Shown piece after piece: positions 62,019 to 64,000 of a stretch of 64,000 nt of DNA. A program made the position numbers and the translations under genes. Position 1 is the stretch's first letter, and each line of letters begins with the position of its first letter. The notes beneath the pieces were generated by a model. The model was not told the origin of the DNA. It saw only the letters and a list, made by a program, of their open reading frames with translations, and made no database searches. The DNA is from Clavulina sp. PMI_390 (taxonomy: Eukaryota > Basidiomycota > Agaricomycetes > Cantharellales > Hydnaceae): NCBI GenBank assembly GCA_015039315.1, contig WIDE01000050.1, positions 61,972 to 125,971 on the forward strand, read 5' to 3'.

Positions 62019-63131
62019 TATGAGCAGGAATATTTAAGTGCCAGGGGATCTGTAGGGTCGTTGGACGCGTTGGAGTAGGTAGGGCAACTCTCAAAGTGCA
62101 CGCTGATTAGATGAAGTTAAAGTACGACGAGCTAGTAGGCAAGATCAGTATCGCTGATTAGATGGAAGAAGCGTACGGTACTCACTGCAACCAGTGCACT
62201 AATGTCTCAAGAGAGAATGATAGAAAGAACCGAAGAAAGAGGAGTGACTATGAGTAGTGAGGCGATCGATGCTCTGCTCGTGAGTATTTATGCCTTTCAA
62301 CGGCAAGGAGCCCCTCCATTTTCTCGCGCGAGTAGTCCAAAGCATCTCGTATTTTTAGATTCCTGCCCAAACAGAAACCAAGCGCATCAACAGATTCGAC
62401 GCGACGCGTTCCGATCAATAGCCACAAACACCTCTTCGGCGGAAGACCCTGCCAAACTGGAGTTTTGTGGGCTACCCTGTAGCAGCACGATCTCTCATAA
62501 AACCAAGAAAACACGTGAAATGCGCATATTTACTTCCCCTTGCTTCCTCCCTGGCTCTGCCTTCTCGCACTCCTAGTCACTGGCCCATCGTTTCTGACAG
62601 CGCGCAGCCTTATCCCATCAGAGGCCCCACATCCCTGAACTTAGAGAAGCCGTATAGCCTCGAAATGATGGCTTGAACAAAGGATGGTCGTGTCCAGTAG
62701 CTCCAGCTTCATGATGCCCAACGTACTGGTGCTACGTCGGGCTCTCCACATCTGTCAATCTTCTTGCTTCCATTCTCCCGGCTCCCACTCAAAAATACTA
62801 CCACGACCCCGTGGGGCTGGTGCCAGTGGTGGTGGTAGAACATGAACCCTGGCAGTTCGAATCGCTCAGTACCTCTTACTTCTCTGTATGGTCTTCACCT
62901 ATAGCATATTTGACAGAAATACATCTTTATAAAGTTCAATTGAACCGCTCGGTTCTACCCTAGCAAGATCAAGAATTATCCACAATTGTTCGTCACATCT
63001 GGTTTCCATGACACTTCAACTGTCCACAGCTACCATTACTATTACAGGTTATCTCAGTGTCTGGTAATCAACAGCACCGGCGAATCCCTGGCTCAGACGT
63101 AACAACCATTGATCTGCTCCAACCTCCCACA
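62019..63131. other. Intergenic: promoter of copy 3 and of the beta-lactamase-family gene
   Basis: About 1.1 kb. Conserved block and TATA element of copy 3 lie at 62187-62294. The segment 62625-62780 is a diverged repeat of 59565-59715. No coding region supported. Confidence 0.5.
62187..62294 (-). promoter_or_regulatory. Copy 3 promoter: TATA-like element and conserved 5' block
   Basis: Minus-strand GCATAAATA at 62294-62286 precedes the conserved block (plus-strand GCAACCAGTGCACTA, 62187-62201), followed on the gene strand by GTGAGT. A CCTACAG acceptor-like site near 62050 would give a 136-nt 5' UTR intron for this copy. Confidence 0.55.
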
Positions 63132-64000
63132 ATGGATCCTGGCCGAGGTCGTAATACTTTGGCAGTCGATCACACGCTTCATCGGAATGTCCAGGAGCTA
63201 TTCGATCATGCAGTAGCAAGCAAGATCGCACCAGGATTTCAGTTCGTCCTCTTCGACCAAGATAGCTTCCTAATCAATGGGGTCTCTGGGCTCAATCTGT
63301 CGTCCCAAGCTACGGACTCACAGGTAGCACGATCATCCAACCCCTCGCACGAGACCAAAATGGCGAAAAACGATGTTCATTGGATTGCCTCTGCTGGGAA
63401 ACTTGTTGTCGCCCTTGTTTCTCTGATCATTCTGGAGCGAAATCTCGCACATAACGGCATGTCATTTGCTGACCTGGATGATCATGAAAAACTCGTGGAG
63501 ATTGTGCCAGAGTTCAAACGCGGAAGCGGGAGTCTTGTGACGCAGATTATAGACGGCTGGGAGGATGGGCTTGATGAGCAAGGGCGAAGGAGGCCGAGAT
63601 TGCGAGAGGCCGAGACACTTATTACTCTCAGAATGCTCTTCACCCACTCTGCTGGATTCAACTTTCCCGTACGTTCCCGGTCTGTATCTCCAACAGGATG
63701 GTTCTTCCTGATGACGTTGCTAGTGGGCCCACCCTCTGATCGCCGAGTGGGTGAGTGAGACAACTCCAATGATCCAATCTATCTCTGATTCTCTTGGCGC
63801 TGCTGCGGATCAGTTCATTCCCTCAGACGGAAGCGTTCCGTTGAAACAACCCAGGATATCTGGCTTGATCGACTCCTTCACAGTATGCACTTTGTTGGCG
63901 GTTTCCATAACCTACATCTGATGCTTCCTCACTCTGAAGCTTCCCCTGGTCCATGAACCTGGCACTAAAGTTTCGTAAGCGCTTTCCTCAATGGAAGGAA
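63132..64000 (+). CDS. Serine beta-lactamase-family protein (class C / LACTB-like), 3' end beyond window
   Basis: Serine hydrolase of the beta-lactamase-related family. Fungal members are usually esterases, transesterases or peptidases rather than antibiotic-resistance enzymes. The start ATG is MDPGRGRNTL at 63132. Exons 63132-63668, 63724-63882 and 63940 to about 63974 are visible; a GTAAGC donor then leads off the window. The active-site SxxK motif is SAGK at residues 87-90 within WIASAGKLVV. The helix MLFTHSAGFNF and the segment LPLVHEPGTK, which precedes the Tyr-x-Ser/Asn motif in this family, are present; the latter motif lies in the missing part. No signal peptide is evident. Substrate cannot be inferred. 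Confidence 0.85.

Noticed and set aside
63361..63430. Beta-lactamase-family gene as an antibiotic-resistance determinant
   Set aside because: The family is widespread in fungi as esterases and transesterases; nothing here points to resistance.

Overview
The window looks like part of a filamentous basidiomycete (Agaricomycete-type) nuclear genome. The genes are densely interrupted by short GT-AG introns (about 40-140 nt, mostly 50-70). They encode typical mushroom-lineage families on both strands: tandem Zn2Cys6 regulators, a WSC-GH16 secreted glucanase, fungal indoleamine dioxygenase, an ELMO-domain protein, GT15 mannosyltransferases and a SUZ/R3H protein. No rRNA, convincing tRNA, CRISPR array or recognisable transposon was seen. 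For many genes I assembled the exons by hand; where stated, the spliced reading frame closes exactly.

Layout. 1-8.0 kb: three head-to-tail minus-strand Zn2Cys6 transcription-factor paralogs (the first runs off the left edge). 9.0-11.5 kb: two plus-strand mitochondrial genes, a mitoferrin-type carrier and FIS1. 13.6-17.9 kb: a 14-exon gene for a secreted protein with five WSC domains, an N-glycosylatable Ser/Thr repeat linker and a GH16 catalytic domain. 18.3-23.6 kb: an 11-exon minus-strand gene for a 1597-residue fusion of a GHKL-type ATPase, an FN3-like segment and a DNA cytosine-5 methyltransferase fold whose catalytic Cys is Phe. It is divergently paired, about 170 bp away, with a CoA-diphosphatase-like Nudix gene. 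25.1-28.2 kb: R3H/SUZ protein. 30.4-32.2 kb: indoleamine 2,3-dioxygenase. 33.8-35.6 kb: vacuolar amino-acid transporter. 37.0-40.3 kb: ELMO protein. 41.0-44.5 kb: tandem GT15 pair. 45.2-51.0 kb: a small PPxY protein, DAHP synthase and a UbiB/MCP2-type mitochondrial kinase-like protein. 51.4-53.4 kb: a divergent 379-residue actin homologue with a degraded nucleotide site. 53.9-62.0 kb: three tandem paralogs encoding Cys-poor secreted proteins built from dibasic-bounded repeat modules and ending in a shared [ED][IV]NELD tail. 63.1 kb to the right edge: the start of a serine beta-lactamase-family gene.

The most unusual parts are the ATPase-methyltransferase fusion with a dead-looking catalytic motif, the actin pseudoenzyme, and the tandem family of repeat-exon secreted proteins that resemble Kex2-processed precursors. 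The remaining genes are ordinary housekeeping, wall or metabolism functions and do not form an obvious common pathway.
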